64,000 bases of DNA from Saliniradius amylolyticus. GTDB taxonomy: Bacteria > Pseudomonadota > Gammaproteobacteria > Enterobacterales > Alteromonadaceae. Shown in pieces: positions 29,158-37,894 of the stretch; positions within the stretch are counted from its first letter, which is position 1; every line of letters starts with the position of its first letter. The stretch is taken from NCBI RefSeq assembly GCF_003143555.1, contig NZ_CP029347.1:1860001-1924000 (forward strand), read 5' to 3'. Under the pieces are notes generated by a model. That model saw only the letters and a program-made list of their open reading frames with translations. It did no database searches and was not told where the DNA came from. The position numbers and the translations under genes are program-made.

Positions 29158-29871
29158 ATGCGGGATCATTACCCTCTGACTAATAAGGTTGCCGTGATTA
29201 GCGGCGGCGGCAAAGGACTGGGACGCAGTCTCACCGAGGCACTACTCGAACAAGGTATGAAGGTTGCTATCTGTGGGCGCACCGCCAGCACCATCGATCA
29301 AACGCTCACGGAACTTGGCGGCCGTTTCGGCAATAACAATATTTTCGGCCAGGTTTGCGATGTCAGTGACGCCTCACAAGTCGAGAACTTTAAACAGCAG
29401 GTGTTGAAGCAGTTTGGAACGATACACGTACTGATCAACAACAGCGGTTTTGGAAAGGAAACGCTGATCGTGGATACGCCGGAGTCAGACTGGGATGAGG
29501 TAATGGACACCAATGTCAAAGGGTGCTACCTGATGTGCAAGGCCTTTGTACCTGCCATGATAGAGAACCGCGAGGGCTATGTGCTGAATATCGCCTCCCA
29601 GGCAGCACTTAATGGCTACGCCAACGCGGGCGTCTACTGCGCTTCTAAGTTCGCCATGGTTGGATTAGGCAAGGCCCTGCAGGAAGAGGTTCGTCAGTAC
29701 GGCATTCATGTGCACTCCCTAAACCCGGCGCTGATTCAATCACAGCGACAAGCGGATGAAGCGGTTGACCCGGGATTGATTCAAAATGAAGATTTGGCTG
29801 AGATGGCCGTCTATCTGCTTCAACAGCCTCGACGGCTTAAGATCGACAATATCGGCTTGTGGGGTTTTTAG
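29158..29871 (+). CDS. SDR family oxidoreductase
   Basis: This 237-residue classical short-chain dehydrogenase has the cofactor loop SGGGKGLG near residue 15, NNSGF (the NAG-type motif), and catalytic Ser (NIASQAA) with YCASK. A 3-oxoacyl-ACP-reductase-like fold is certain, but the substrate is not. GAGGTAATTC precedes the ATG. It is sandwiched between two substrate-binding protein genes with 3- and 8-base gaps, which is an uncommon setting. Confidence 0.9.
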   Translation: MRDHYPLTNKVAVISGGGKGLGRSLTEALLEQGMKVAICGRTASTIDQTLTELGGRFGNNNIFGQVCDVSDASQVENFKQQVLKQFGTIHVLINNSGFGKETLIVDTPESDWDEVMDTNVKGCYLMCKAFVPAMIENREGYVLNIASQAALNGYANAGVYCASKFAMVGLGKALQEEVRQYGIHVHSLNPALIQSQRQADEAVDPGLIQNEDLAEMAVYLLQQPRRLKIDNIGLWGF

Positions 29872-29879
29872 CACTGACC

Positions 29880-30800
29880 ATGAGACCAGGGATAGTCCTA
29901 AATATCAAAAGTCTTGGGCGTTCTGCCATGATGGTTTTACTCGTGGGTGTGTTTACAGTGTCTGCCACACAGGCTGCCAGCATGGATGTACTCTATGTGC
30001 CTGAGCCCCGTTCAGACCTGGATCAGTCCCATGGCTACCATACCCGTTTATTAAAGATGGCATTAACGGCCGCCAGCGGTGGCCGCAGCGTTCCCCGGAT
30101 TGAGTCCCGAGGCAGTATGGTGGAGTCCCGGGCCGAGAAAGAGCTGGCTCAGGGTACATTGATCGATGTATTCTGGATGGGGACCGATCGCTACAAAGAG
30201 CAACAATTGCGTGCCATTCGAATTCCCACCACCCGGGGATTGATCGGTTTTCGTAAGTTTATTATCCGCCAGGACTCGGTGAGTCACTTTGAACAAATCG
30301 ACAGCCTGAAGGATTTGAGTCAGAAGGTTGCCTGTCAGGGCAATGACTGGCCGGACACCACTATCCTGGTCAGAGCCGGTCTGCCCGTTACCACCACGCC
30401 AATCTATGAAAGCCTGTTTAAAATGGTACAACTGGGCCGCTGTGACTATTTCCCCCGAGGGTATCATGACCATCAGCAGGAATTGGCCCTTCGCAGCGAC
30501 CAATACCCAGAATTAACCAACTACGAAGGCATCATGTTGCACTACCCTTTTGCGGTATATTTCTTTACGGCAAAGGACGACCCACAGCTGGCCAACTGGA
30601 TTGAGAGCGGCCTGGAGGCATTGATCGATAATGGTCAGCTACTGGCGTTAATGAAGCGCCACCCACTTACCCGAGCCGCATTCCCACTTAATGCCAACCC
30701 GCCACAGCACCTGTTTTCTATCGACAACCCAACCCTGCCTACAGATACTGCCTACCAGGACTCCAGGTACTGGTTTCAGCCAGAAGCTTTCCGTTTATAA
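29880..30800 (+). CDS. Second orphan substrate-binding-like protein
   Basis: The product (about 306 residues) has an N-terminal signal (MMVLLVGVFTVSATQAAS) and a divergent type-II periplasmic-binding fold with FWMGTDRYKEQQLRAIRIP, typical of a group of Alteromonadales proteins annotated only as hypothetical or transporter substrate-binding. Starts at 29859 (GTG), 29880 (ATG) and 29925 (ATG) are all possible. I prefer 29880 because it gives a basic n-region. It overlaps the 3' end of the convergent RDD gene by 25 bases. No transporter is present. Confidence 0.75.
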   Translation: MRPGIVLNIKSLGRSAMMVLLVGVFTVSATQAASMDVLYVPEPRSDLDQSHGYHTRLLKMALTAASGGRSVPRIESRGSMVESRAEKELAQGTLIDVFWMGTDRYKEQQLRAIRIPTTRGLIGFRKFIIRQDSVSHFEQIDSLKDLSQKVACQGNDWPDTTILVRAGLPVTTTPIYESLFKMVQLGRCDYFPRGYHDHQQELALRSDQYPELTNYEGIMLHYPFAVYFFTAKDDPQLANWIESGLEALIDNGQLLALMKRHPLTRAAFPLNANPPQHLFSIDNPTLPTDTAYQDSRYWFQPEAFRL

Positions 30801-31921
30801 GCGGATTTCATGTCGCTATGACTCTTTCGGAGGTCGATAACCAAGGTCTCGGCGATTTTGTCCTGAATGGCCTGACGATTCGAGTCCCAGAATAATTGCA
30901 AAAAGCCTAATAGCCCGGTTGCCAATCCGGCACCGTAACCACCGTAGCGTCCGAAGCTTTCCCACAAATTCATGGGACTGGCGTCCAGTTTCACAATCCG
31001 GATCCCCATCAGTTTTTTACCGGGAGACTGGCCATTCCACCAGGCACCAAATACGGTGAAGTAAAGCGCGGCCCAACCAAAGCCCAGTCCCAGGTCCGAA
31101 AGAATGCCTTTAAACCATGCTATCAAACTGTTGGATTGCGATTGCGCGGGTGACTCAGATTTAAACGGCGAGATAATAACCGGCTCTTGCAAGCTGAAGC
31201 CTGACGGAACAGAGTCACTTGCGCCAGCCTTTGACTGGCTGCTGCTATTTGCCCCTTTAGACTCCGCAAACGCCTGGTCGATATAAACGGACAGCTGTTG
31301 CCGCTTCTGTGGCTCAAGAGTCTGTTTGGTGGCCTCCAGAATGGCGTCCTTGACCGCAGCTTGCTGTTCCTCAGGCACAGAGGCGACTGCCTTAACATCC
31401 ATTACCTGATCAACAAACGTCTGCCAGCAGATCAACGGAGGCTGACAGCTACCACTTTGAATGCTCGCCTGGGTCTGCGTTGCTTTTACCATGGTTGCCA
31501 GGGTCAGCCCCGCTTGCTGAATCTGTTCGCTAGAGTTCGTGAGGTTTTGTGCATCGGTGGGAAGTTGGAGCTCCTGCTTGTAGGATTCAATCACCCCCAG
31601 TATCGCAACAAACAACAAGACCCCCGCCATGCCCACCAGTAACTTCCTGAGCAACGGAAAACGATGCCGACGACGCAGCTTGCCCCCGACTCTCACGAGG
31701 ACCGCAGCGGTCACCGCCGCTAACACGATGCTGTTAACGTGAGTCAGTAACCCGACCAACAGCATATCAATGCTAATGGCTAAGGCTCGTTTTAATGGTG
31801 AGGCCAGAGGTGTTCCCAGAATCTCATCTGAGACACCAAATGCATAAGGGGTAACAATGCACTTATCATCAATGTTTCTTGCATCATGCACAGCCGGTTT
31901 ATTCCTTAGTGTGGAGCTCAT
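30776..31921 (-). CDS. RDD family membrane protein with large internal insertion
   Basis: The 381-residue protein begins with an RDD-like first part (SPLKRALAISIDMLLVGLL). It ends with the rest of the domain (AWWNGQSPGKKLMGIRIVKLD and QAIQDKIAETLVI). Between them is a soluble Gln/Ser-rich segment of about 170 residues, probably periplasmic. RDD proteins are small multipass membrane proteins, some with cation-transport roles; the insertion makes this one unusual in length. The start at 31921 lies next to an SBP promoter region. Confidence 0.8.
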   Translation of the reverse strand: MSSTLRNKPAVHDARNIDDKCIVTPYAFGVSDEILGTPLASPLKRALAISIDMLLVGLLTHVNSIVLAAVTAAVLVRVGGKLRRRHRFPLLRKLLVGMAGVLLFVAILGVIESYKQELQLPTDAQNLTNSSEQIQQAGLTLATMVKATQTQASIQSGSCQPPLICWQTFVDQVMDVKAVASVPEEQQAAVKDAILEATKQTLEPQKRQQLSVYIDQAFAESKGANSSSQSKAGASDSVPSGFSLQEPVIISPFKSESPAQSQSNSLIAWFKGILSDLGLGFGWAALYFTVFGAWWNGQSPGKKLMGIRIVKLDASPMNLWESFGRYGGYGAGLATGLLGFLQLFWDSNRQAIQDKIAETLVIDLRKSHSDMKSAYKRKASG

Positions 31922-32100
31922 TCGCCGAATTTCTTGTTCGCTGAAAACAGACTAATATCTTACTCTAAAATGCCTCAAAGGCACCGTCAGTTAATAAGAC
32001 AGAAAGGGATAAATGTAAGGGAATACCCGCTCAATTAGAATAGGTTTCGTAATGTGATTTATAATAACGAACCCTGGAGGTTGTAATAGCCAGCTTTGTA

Positions 32101-32136
32101 CTCTGACAGAGTTTCAATGGGTGGATCCTGTCAGAG
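32101..32136. promoter_or_regulatory. Perfect inverted repeat before the third substrate-binding gene
   Basis: CTCTGACAG (32101-32109) and CTGTCAGAG (32128-32136) flank 18 bases in the leader of the gene at 32176. It could be an operator or an RNA hairpin. The rest of the 254-base gap shows nothing I can name. Confidence 0.35.
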
Positions 32137-32175
32137 CTGATTCTTAGCCAGTTCAAACCATGAGGGAGCTCATTG

Positions 32176-32979
32176 ATGCAACCGGGAAGCGCCTGTCGCT
32201 TTGTTAAAATCAGCATTTGCCTATTCTTCATCATTCTCGTTTCAGCTGGCATAACCAGCCAACCCACCCACGCCAATACCTTATTTGTCGTGGGCGCCCC
32301 CTTCCCGAGAATATCGGTAATCGATTCCCGTGGTCATCCGTCAGGCTTGGGAGTTGAAATTGTCAGGCAGATTGCACAGCAACTCGGTTATAAAACGAGT
32401 ATCCAGCTGATGCCACTTGAAAGAGCACTCAGAGAAATGCGTTTAGGCAAGGCGGATCTGATGATTGGTCCCTATTATTCTGACCAGCGTGAGCAATACA
32501 TGCGGTTTAGTCAGTTTCCTTTTTATAGTGATCCTATTCTGCTTTACGTGCGCAAAGATTACCCCTTGGATTGGAATGGCGAGCTACCCGTTCTGGAAGG
32601 CCATCTAATCGGTCTCAGCCGTGGCTGGAACTATGGCCAGGCATTCAATCGGTATAAGATGCATTTATCCACTTACACCGTGAACTCCGTTCGTGCCAAT
32701 TTTATTCGCCTCGCCAAAGGCCGCATTGACGTATTCTTATGCCACCCGAGGCACGCAACCGCGCTCATTGAACAACTTGGCCTTGAAGCTGAGATAACCG
32801 CTTTACCCCACCATCTGACGACCAATCATGGTTACTTTGGTTTCTCGAAAATCAGGCCAACCGAAGCCTTTCAGCAGCGGTTCGAACGTGCCTTCGACGA
32901 GCTTAAGAAAACTGGAAAACTAAACCAGTTAAACAGGCACTACGGTCTCACGCAGGCGGCAATCCCAAAGCACCTTTAA
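32176..32979 (+). CDS. Third orphan substrate-binding protein (SBP_bac_3-like)
   Basis: The 267-residue exported protein (signal ISICLFFIILVSAGITSQPTH) has the PBP type-II lobes: LGVEIVRQIAQQLGYKTSIQLMPLERALREM is typical of amino-acid-binding-like proteins. It is monocistronic with no ABC partner. The ATG at 32176 is nine bases behind GAGGGAG. A TTG one codon earlier is less likely. The stop overlaps that of the convergent VWA gene by four bases. Confidence 0.85.
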   Translation: MQPGSACRFVKISICLFFIILVSAGITSQPTHANTLFVVGAPFPRISVIDSRGHPSGLGVEIVRQIAQQLGYKTSIQLMPLERALREMRLGKADLMIGPYYSDQREQYMRFSQFPFYSDPILLYVRKDYPLDWNGELPVLEGHLIGLSRGWNYGQAFNRYKMHLSTYTVNSVRANFIRLAKGRIDVFLCHPRHATALIEQLGLEAEITALPHHLTTNHGYFGFSKIRPTEAFQQRFERAFDELKKTGKLNQLNRHYGLTQAAIPKHL

Positions 32980-34148
32980 CTTAATGACTTAATCCCCTGC
33001 TGGATACCGTCTAACGTCATCGGAAATAGCTGACCTTCCATAATCTCTTTAATGAGCTGAATGGAAGGATAGTAGCGCCAGTAATCCTGATGCTGAGGGC
33101 ACAGCCAGATATTGTTGGGGAAATGGTCCCGTAGCCGCTCTAGCCAGACCGCACCGGGCTCTTCGTTCCAATGCTCAACGCTGCCACCGGGATAGGTGAT
33201 CTCATAAGGCCCCATGGTGGCATCGCCCACAAAGATCAACTTATAGTCGCTGCCGTATTTGTGCAGTAAGTCCCATACTGGGATAGTCTCATTGTGGCGA
33301 CGGCGGTTGTCCTGCCACACGCCTTCGTAAACACAGTTATGAAAGTAGAAGTATTCCAGATACTTAAACTCACTGCGCGCGGCGGAGAACAACTCCTCGC
33401 ACTGTTGCACATGGGCATCCATGGAGCCGCCCACATCGAACAGCACCAGCAGTTTTACGGCGTTATGTCGCTCTGGCACCATGTGCAGGTCCAGCATACC
33501 GCCCTGACGGGCTGTGCCACGAATGGTAGCATCCATATCCAGCTCATCGGCCGCGCCGGTGCGGGCGAACTGGCGCAGCTTACGCAGTACCATCTTGATA
33601 TTACGGGTGCCGAGTTCGGCATCCCCGGCCAGGTTTTTAAACGTGCGTTTATCCCAGACCTTGGCCGCCGAGAAGTTGCGATTGCCATCCTGACCGATGC
33701 GTACCCCTTCCGGGTTATAGCCATAGGCCCCAAAGGGCGAGGTACCACCGGTGCCTATCCACTTATTGCCGCCCTGGTGGCGCTCCTTCTGTTCTTCCAG
33801 CCGCTGCTTAAGGGTCTCCATCAACTTATCCAGCCCGCCAAGGGCCTGAATCTGACGTTTCTCTTCCTCGGTGAAGCGCCGCTCAAACTCCTTGCGCAAC
33901 CAGTCATCGGGAATGTCGTCGCCGAACAGATCCAGCGACTGGACGCCTTCGAAATAATCGGCAAAGGCCCGGTCGAAACGATCATAGTGCCGTTCGTCCT
34001 TCACCAGCGTTAGTCGGGCCAGGTAGTAAAACTGCTCGATATCGGCAAACACCACATGGCTTTTCAGCGCCGCCAGCAAATCCAAAAGCTCACGGATGGT
34101 GGCCGGAACCTTGTATTCTCGAACCTTAAAGAAAAACGAAACCAGCAT
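32976..34148 (-). CDS. CoxE-like VWA domain protein
   Basis: The 390-residue protein has a helical N-terminal half and a C-terminal von Willebrand A domain. Its metal site reads DVGGSMDAH where the canonical form is DxSxS. It starts one base after the MoxR gene's stop. MoxR AAA+ ATPases with such VWA partners act as chaperone-like pairs in cofactor insertion or stress responses; the client is unknown here. The pair is conserved in many gammaproteobacteria. Confidence 0.88.
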   Translation of the reverse strand: MLVSFFFKVREYKVPATIRELLDLLAALKSHVVFADIEQFYYLARLTLVKDERHYDRFDRAFADYFEGVQSLDLFGDDIPDDWLRKEFERRFTEEEKRQIQALGGLDKLMETLKQRLEEQKERHQGGNKWIGTGGTSPFGAYGYNPEGVRIGQDGNRNFSAAKVWDKRTFKNLAGDAELGTRNIKMVLRKLRQFARTGAADELDMDATIRGTARQGGMLDLHMVPERHNAVKLLVLFDVGGSMDAHVQQCEELFSAARSEFKYLEYFYFHNCVYEGVWQDNRRRHNETIPVWDLLHKYGSDYKLIFVGDATMGPYEITYPGGSVEHWNEEPGAVWLERLRDHFPNNIWLCPQHQDYWRYYPSIQLIKEIMEGQLFPMTLDGIQQGIKSLS

Positions 34149-34985
34149 TTAGCGCCTTGCCATAAAAGCCAGTTTTTCAAACAGCTGGATGTCCTGCTCA
34201 TTTTTGAGTAGGGCACCATAAAGCGGCGGAATGCTGCGTCCCTGGTCCTTGCTCTGCAGCACTTCAGGCTCAATGTCCTCTGCCACCAGCAGCTTCAGCC
34301 AGTCGATCAGCTCGGACGTCGAGGGCTTTTTCTTTAGCCCCGGCATATCGCGGATCTCGAAGAAACAATCCAGCGCCTCGGCCAGCAGTTGCTGCTTGAG
34401 CCCCTCGAAGTGTACATCCACGATGCGAGTCATCTCGTCCTTCTCTGGAAACTGGATGTAGTGGAAAAAACAGCGGCGCAAAAAGGCGTCAGGTAACTCT
34501 TTTTCATTGTTGGAGGTGATCACCACCACCGGGCGCTGTTTGGCCTTCACCGTTTGCTGAGTTTCGTAGACGTAAAATTCCATCTTATCCAACTCTTGCA
34601 GCAGGTCGTTGGGAAACTCGATATCGGCCTTGTCGATTTCATCAATGAGCAGCACCGGTCGTTCTCCAGCTTCAAAGGCTTCCCACAGCTTACCTTTCAC
34701 GATGTAGTTGCCAATGTCCTCCACTCTGGGATCGCCCAGTTGCGAGTCTCTTAAGCGGGATACGGCATCGTATTCGTACAAACCTTGCTGAGCCTTAGTG
34801 GTGGATTTGATATGCCACTGAATCAACCGGGTATCCAGGCTCTCCGCCAGAGCCTCGGCCAACATGGTTTTCCCCGTGCCCGGCTCACCTTTAATCAATA
34901 GTGGCCGCCCCAGAGTGACGGCGGCGTTAACTGCCAGTCGTAACTCGTCGCTGGCGATATAATCACTGGTGCCTGTAAACGCCAT
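34149..34985 (-). CDS. MoxR family AAA+ ATPase
   Basis: The 278-residue ATPase has Walker A GEPGTGKT near residue 38, Walker B LLIDEIDKAD, sensor 1 (VITSNNEKELPDAFLRR) and the C-terminal lid. It starts at the ATG at 34985, six bases behind GAGGAG; the upstream ATG at 34997 lacks a site. It is followed immediately by the VWA partner gene and probably acts with it. Confidence 0.93.
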   Translation of the reverse strand: MAFTGTSDYIASDELRLAVNAAVTLGRPLLIKGEPGTGKTMLAEALAESLDTRLIQWHIKSTTKAQQGLYEYDAVSRLRDSQLGDPRVEDIGNYIVKGKLWEAFEAGERPVLLIDEIDKADIEFPNDLLQELDKMEFYVYETQQTVKAKQRPVVVITSNNEKELPDAFLRRCFFHYIQFPEKDEMTRIVDVHFEGLKQQLLAEALDCFFEIRDMPGLKKKPSTSELIDWLKLLVAEDIEPEVLQSKDQGRSIPPLYGALLKNEQDIQLFEKLAFMARR

Positions 34986-35128
34986 GATACTCCTCAATCT
35001 AATGTCTCATATGATATAGCGAAAAAGCAGTTTGAATTTTGCTGTTCCGACTTAATCTTGTTGGTGTACTAAATTTTAAGGCCAAGCATATCAATTAATT
35101 GCTGGTCAGTAACCGCAAGGATCAGTTT

Positions 35129-36094
35129 ATGGATTTTTACAAAGACAACTCCGAGTCCATCGGCAAGACTCCGCTTGTTAAGCTCAACCGAGTGACCGGT
35201 GGCAATGTATACGCCAAGATCGAAGCCCGTAATCCGAGCTTCAGCGTAAAATGCCGTATCGGCGCCAACATGATTTGGGATGCCGAGAAGCGCGGCGTGC
35301 TGACCAAAGACAAAGAAATCATCGAGCCCACCAGCGGCAATACCGGTATAGCACTGGCCTTTGTGGCTGCCTCTCGCGGCTACAAACTGACTCTGACCAT
35401 GCCCAGCTCCATGAGCCTGGAGCGCCGTAAACTGCTTAAAGCTTTGGGTGCCAACCTGGTGTTAACCGAAGGCCCCAAAGGCATGAAGGGTGCCGTAGCG
35501 AAAGCACAGGAAATTCGCGATTCAGATCCAGATAAATACGTACTGCTACAGCAGTTTGATAACCCGGCTAACCCCGAGATTCACGAAAAAACCACGGGGC
35601 CTGAGATTTGGGAAGCCACCGACGGTAATATTGACGTATTTGTGGCTGGCGTGGGCACTGGTGGTACCATCACCGGCGTCAGCCGCTATCTGAAAAAGAC
35701 CAAGGGCAAAGACGTGCTCTCGGTAGCCGTTGAGCCTACTGATTCTCCGGTCATTACCCAAGCCAAAAATGGTGAAGAGCTCACACCCGGTCCTCACAAG
35801 ATTCAAGGCATTGGCGCGGGCTTTATTCCCGGAAATCTGGATTTGGAGATAGTGGATCGCGTTGAACAGGTATCCAATGACGACTCGATGGCCATGGCCC
35901 ATGAACTGATGAAGCAAGAAGGCATCCTGGCCGGTATTTCATCAGGTGCTGCCGTGGTGGCCGCCAAGCGACTGGCCGAAAGCCCGGAATACAAGGACAA
36001 AAATATCGTGGTAATTCTGCCAAGCTCCGCAGAGCGTTACCTCTCCAGCCCGCTGTTTGAAGGCATCTTCGCCGAGAGCGAACTGCAACAATAA
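35129..36094 (+). CDS. cysK: Cysteine synthase A
   Basis: CysK (321 residues) makes cysteine from O-acetylserine and sulfide with PLP. The PLP lysine is in [11 protein letters not shown], the substrate loop is PTSGNTG, the phosphate cup is GTGGT, and the C-terminal part has [10 protein letters not shown]. Near-colinearity with E. coli CysK, including [16 protein letters not shown], argues against CysM. The start at 35129 follows AAGGATCAGTTT. CysB, the likely activator, is encoded at 59.6 kb. Confidence 0.96.
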   Translation: MDFYKDNSESIGKTPLVKLNRVTGGNVYAKIEARNPSFSVKCRIGANMIWDAEKRGVLTKDKEIIEPTSGNTGIALAFVAASRGYKLTLTMPSSMSLERRKLLKALGANLVLTEGPKGMKGAVAKAQEIRDSDPDKYVLLQQFDNPANPEIHEKTTGPEIWEATDGNIDVFVAGVGTGGTITGVSRYLKKTKGKDVLSVAVEPTDSPVITQAKNGEELTPGPHKIQGIGAGFIPGNLDLEIVDRVEQVSNDDSMAMAHELMKQEGILAGISSGAAVVAAKRLAESPEYKDKNIVVILPSSAERYLSSPLFEGIFAESELQQ

Positions 36095-36105
36095 CCCTCA
36101 CCATA

Positions 36106-36136
36106 AAAGGGAGCCACTCGGCTCCCTTTACTTTTT
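36106..36136 (+). terminator. Rho-independent terminator of cysK
   Basis: AAAGGGAGCC and GGCTCCCTTT form a ten-pair stem followed by ACTTTTT. Confidence 0.9.
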
Positions 36137-36187
36137 CTCCCCAACCGAGCAGACTTAAGTTTGTGAAAACAGGTAGGAGCAAACAAC

Positions 36188-36646
36188 GTGCGAAATCTTG
36201 CCCTTGTCGCATCGATTATCGTGACCATTTTTATCACCGGCTGTCTGGACAACGGACAACCTGAACGTAAGTATCCAGGCGTTACCGAAGGCTCTCCCGA
36301 GTACACGGCGCTTGAGTTTTTTAATTATCTGTACAACAGCGACAGCCTGGATCCGGTGCTCGCGCTATCGACACCCAAGATGAAAACGCTGCTGCGGTCC
36401 TACCACACCAACCGCAACGCACAGCGTCATGTGGTCAATTTGGTGTTTAGCGATGTGGAAATGCGCGTTGATGCGGGCAACCGCCGGGTGCGTTCCGAGT
36501 ACTCCAAAGAATCCACGGTAACCATCTTTTTTGTTGGCAACTCTCACGGCAAAAAAATTCAGGACTTACGCACCGTCGACCTTATCCGCGAAGGTGGACA
36601 ATGGTTGGTTAAAGATGTGTATTCCGAGAGCTATGGCGGTCGATAA
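36188..36646 (+). CDS. Small predicted lipoprotein
   Basis: The 152-residue protein has a signal peptide with lipobox ITGC (Cys at 19), followed by a domain reminiscent of NTF2-like/DUF4878 proteins (EFFNYLYNSD near the start, DLIREGGQWLVKDVY near the end). This is a weak similarity. It starts with GTG behind TAGGAGC. It ends in a bidirectional terminator shared with iadA. Function is unknown. Confidence 0.75.
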   Translation: MRNLALVASIIVTIFITGCLDNGQPERKYPGVTEGSPEYTALEFFNYLYNSDSLDPVLALSTPKMKTLLRSYHTNRNAQRHVVNLVFSDVEMRVDAGNRRVRSEYSKESTVTIFFVGNSHGKKIQDLRTVDLIREGGQWLVKDVYSESYGGR

Positions 36647-36663
36647 CTGCCCAGTTAAGATAT

Positions 36664-36694
36664 AAAAAAGCCCGGCCTGGTGCCGGGCTTTTTT
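36664..36694. terminator. Bidirectional terminator between the lipoprotein gene and iadA
   Basis: AAAAAAGCCCGGC and GCCGGGCTTTTTT form a long stem with A-run and T-run on either side, so it can terminate both convergent genes. Confidence 0.95.
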
Positions 36695-36706
36695 CAGGGA
36701 GAGCAC

Positions 36707-37894
36707 CTATTCAAAGGTGCCTTTTACAACACATTGGCCTTGCTCTACCATCCTGCGTCCCTTAGCCCACACCGAGTCAATCTTCAAACTATCGGCCTCG
36801 GCCAGTATCAGATCCGCATCGGCACCGACCTGAATCCGTCCTTTATGGGACAGACGCAGGATATCCGCCGGAGAGCGGGTAACCGTGCTGATGGCATCGC
36901 AGATGCTGACCTTATATTTGAGTACTGCCTCGGTGAAAGCGGCGTATAAGCTGCTTACCTGACCGACTTCCAGACCGACTAATTGCCCCTTCTCGTCAAA
37001 CACAGGAAGGCTGGCGTTGCCATCGGAACTCATGGTCATCTGAGCGGCCGGCACGCCTTGTTTCAACCCATAGGCAACCGCACCGGCAGCAGGAATTTCT
37101 CCCTCTTCGATAAACTGCTCATTGGTGCTGGCAGTAAAGTCGATATAGCCGCCCATTTGGGTCCATTCCACCCCGGCATCCAGCAGGCTCTGATTGCGGT
37201 TCATGTGAGTCGGATAGAACTGCTGAGCAGGAATATCGGTCTGAGTGGCAACCTCTTTGAGCAGAGACAGCTGATACTGACTGTCACCCACATGAATGCT
37301 GACGATGCCCGCCTTACCCGAGAGCATACCCCCAACCCGGGCCTCAGAGGCCACGTGGGCAATATCCTGCATGGTCGGCTGCGATGAGCGATGGTCAGCA
37401 ATGGCCACCTCACCCACACCGATAAACTTGTCGATCAGAACAATATCATCATTCACATTAGCGGTGATGGTTCTGGCGGGCAATTGATAAGAGCCCGTGT
37501 AGCAATAGGTAGAGAGCCCTTCTTCTTCCAGCCCCCTGGCCTTGGCCAGAAGGTCAGGCAAGGTGCGAGTGGTGGCATCGGTGCCTAAGGCGCCAATGAC
37601 CGTCGTCACCCCGCCCTTTGTGGCATCGGTAAGTTGCATCTCCGGCGTACGGGTGGCAAAACCGCCTTCCCCGCCACCACCGGTGATATGCACTAATGAA
37701 TCCACCAGACCCGGCAACAGAATTTTACCCTCGGCCTCAATAACTTCCACCGCAGAGTGGCTATCCACCTGCGCACTGATATCAATATTCTGGCCAATAG
37801 CCGCGATTTTATTATCGCAGAGCAATACATCCTGCTTGCCCAGAGCTTGAGGTCCATAGACGTCCGCGTTTTTAATTAATTTAATCATTGTCAT
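36707..37894 (-). CDS. iadA: Isoaspartyl dipeptidase (beta-aspartyl peptidase)
   Basis: The amidohydrolase of about 395 residues splits beta-Asp-X dipeptides. Conserved are the GGGGEGG loop, YTGSYQLP (substrate Tyr), DHRSS (Arg), FYPTHMNRN (metal His and substrate Arg), HVGDSQ (metal His) and SSDGNASLP (catalytic Asp). The first metal motif, HVH in E. coli IadA, reads LVH here (DSLVHITGG), and the carboxylated Lys position is Glu (IGVGEVAIADHR). The ATG at 37894 overlaps the transporter stop (TAATG). With the cyanophycinase and transporters at this locus, the likely substrate is beta-Asp-Arg. Confidence 0.9.
   Translation of the reverse strand: MTMIKLIKNADVYGPQALGKQDVLLCDNKIAAIGQNIDISAQVDSHSAVEVIEAEGKILLPGLVDSLVHITGGGGEGGFATRTPEMQLTDATKGGVTTVIGALGTDATTRTLPDLLAKARGLEEEGLSTYCYTGSYQLPARTITANVNDDIVLIDKFIGVGEVAIADHRSSQPTMQDIAHVASEARVGGMLSGKAGIVSIHVGDSQYQLSLLKEVATQTDIPAQQFYPTHMNRNQSLLDAGVEWTQMGGYIDFTASTNEQFIEEGEIPAAGAVAYGLKQGVPAAQMTMSSDGNASLPVFDEKGQLVGLEVGQVSSLYAAFTEAVLKYKVSICDAISTVTRSPADILRLSHKGRIQVGADADLILAEADSLKIDSVWAKGRRMVEQGQCVVKGTFE

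Noticed and set aside
35129-36094. Assignment as CysM (cysteine synthase B)
   Set aside because: Length, the [16 protein letters not shown] stretch and the C-terminal segment follow CysK closely.
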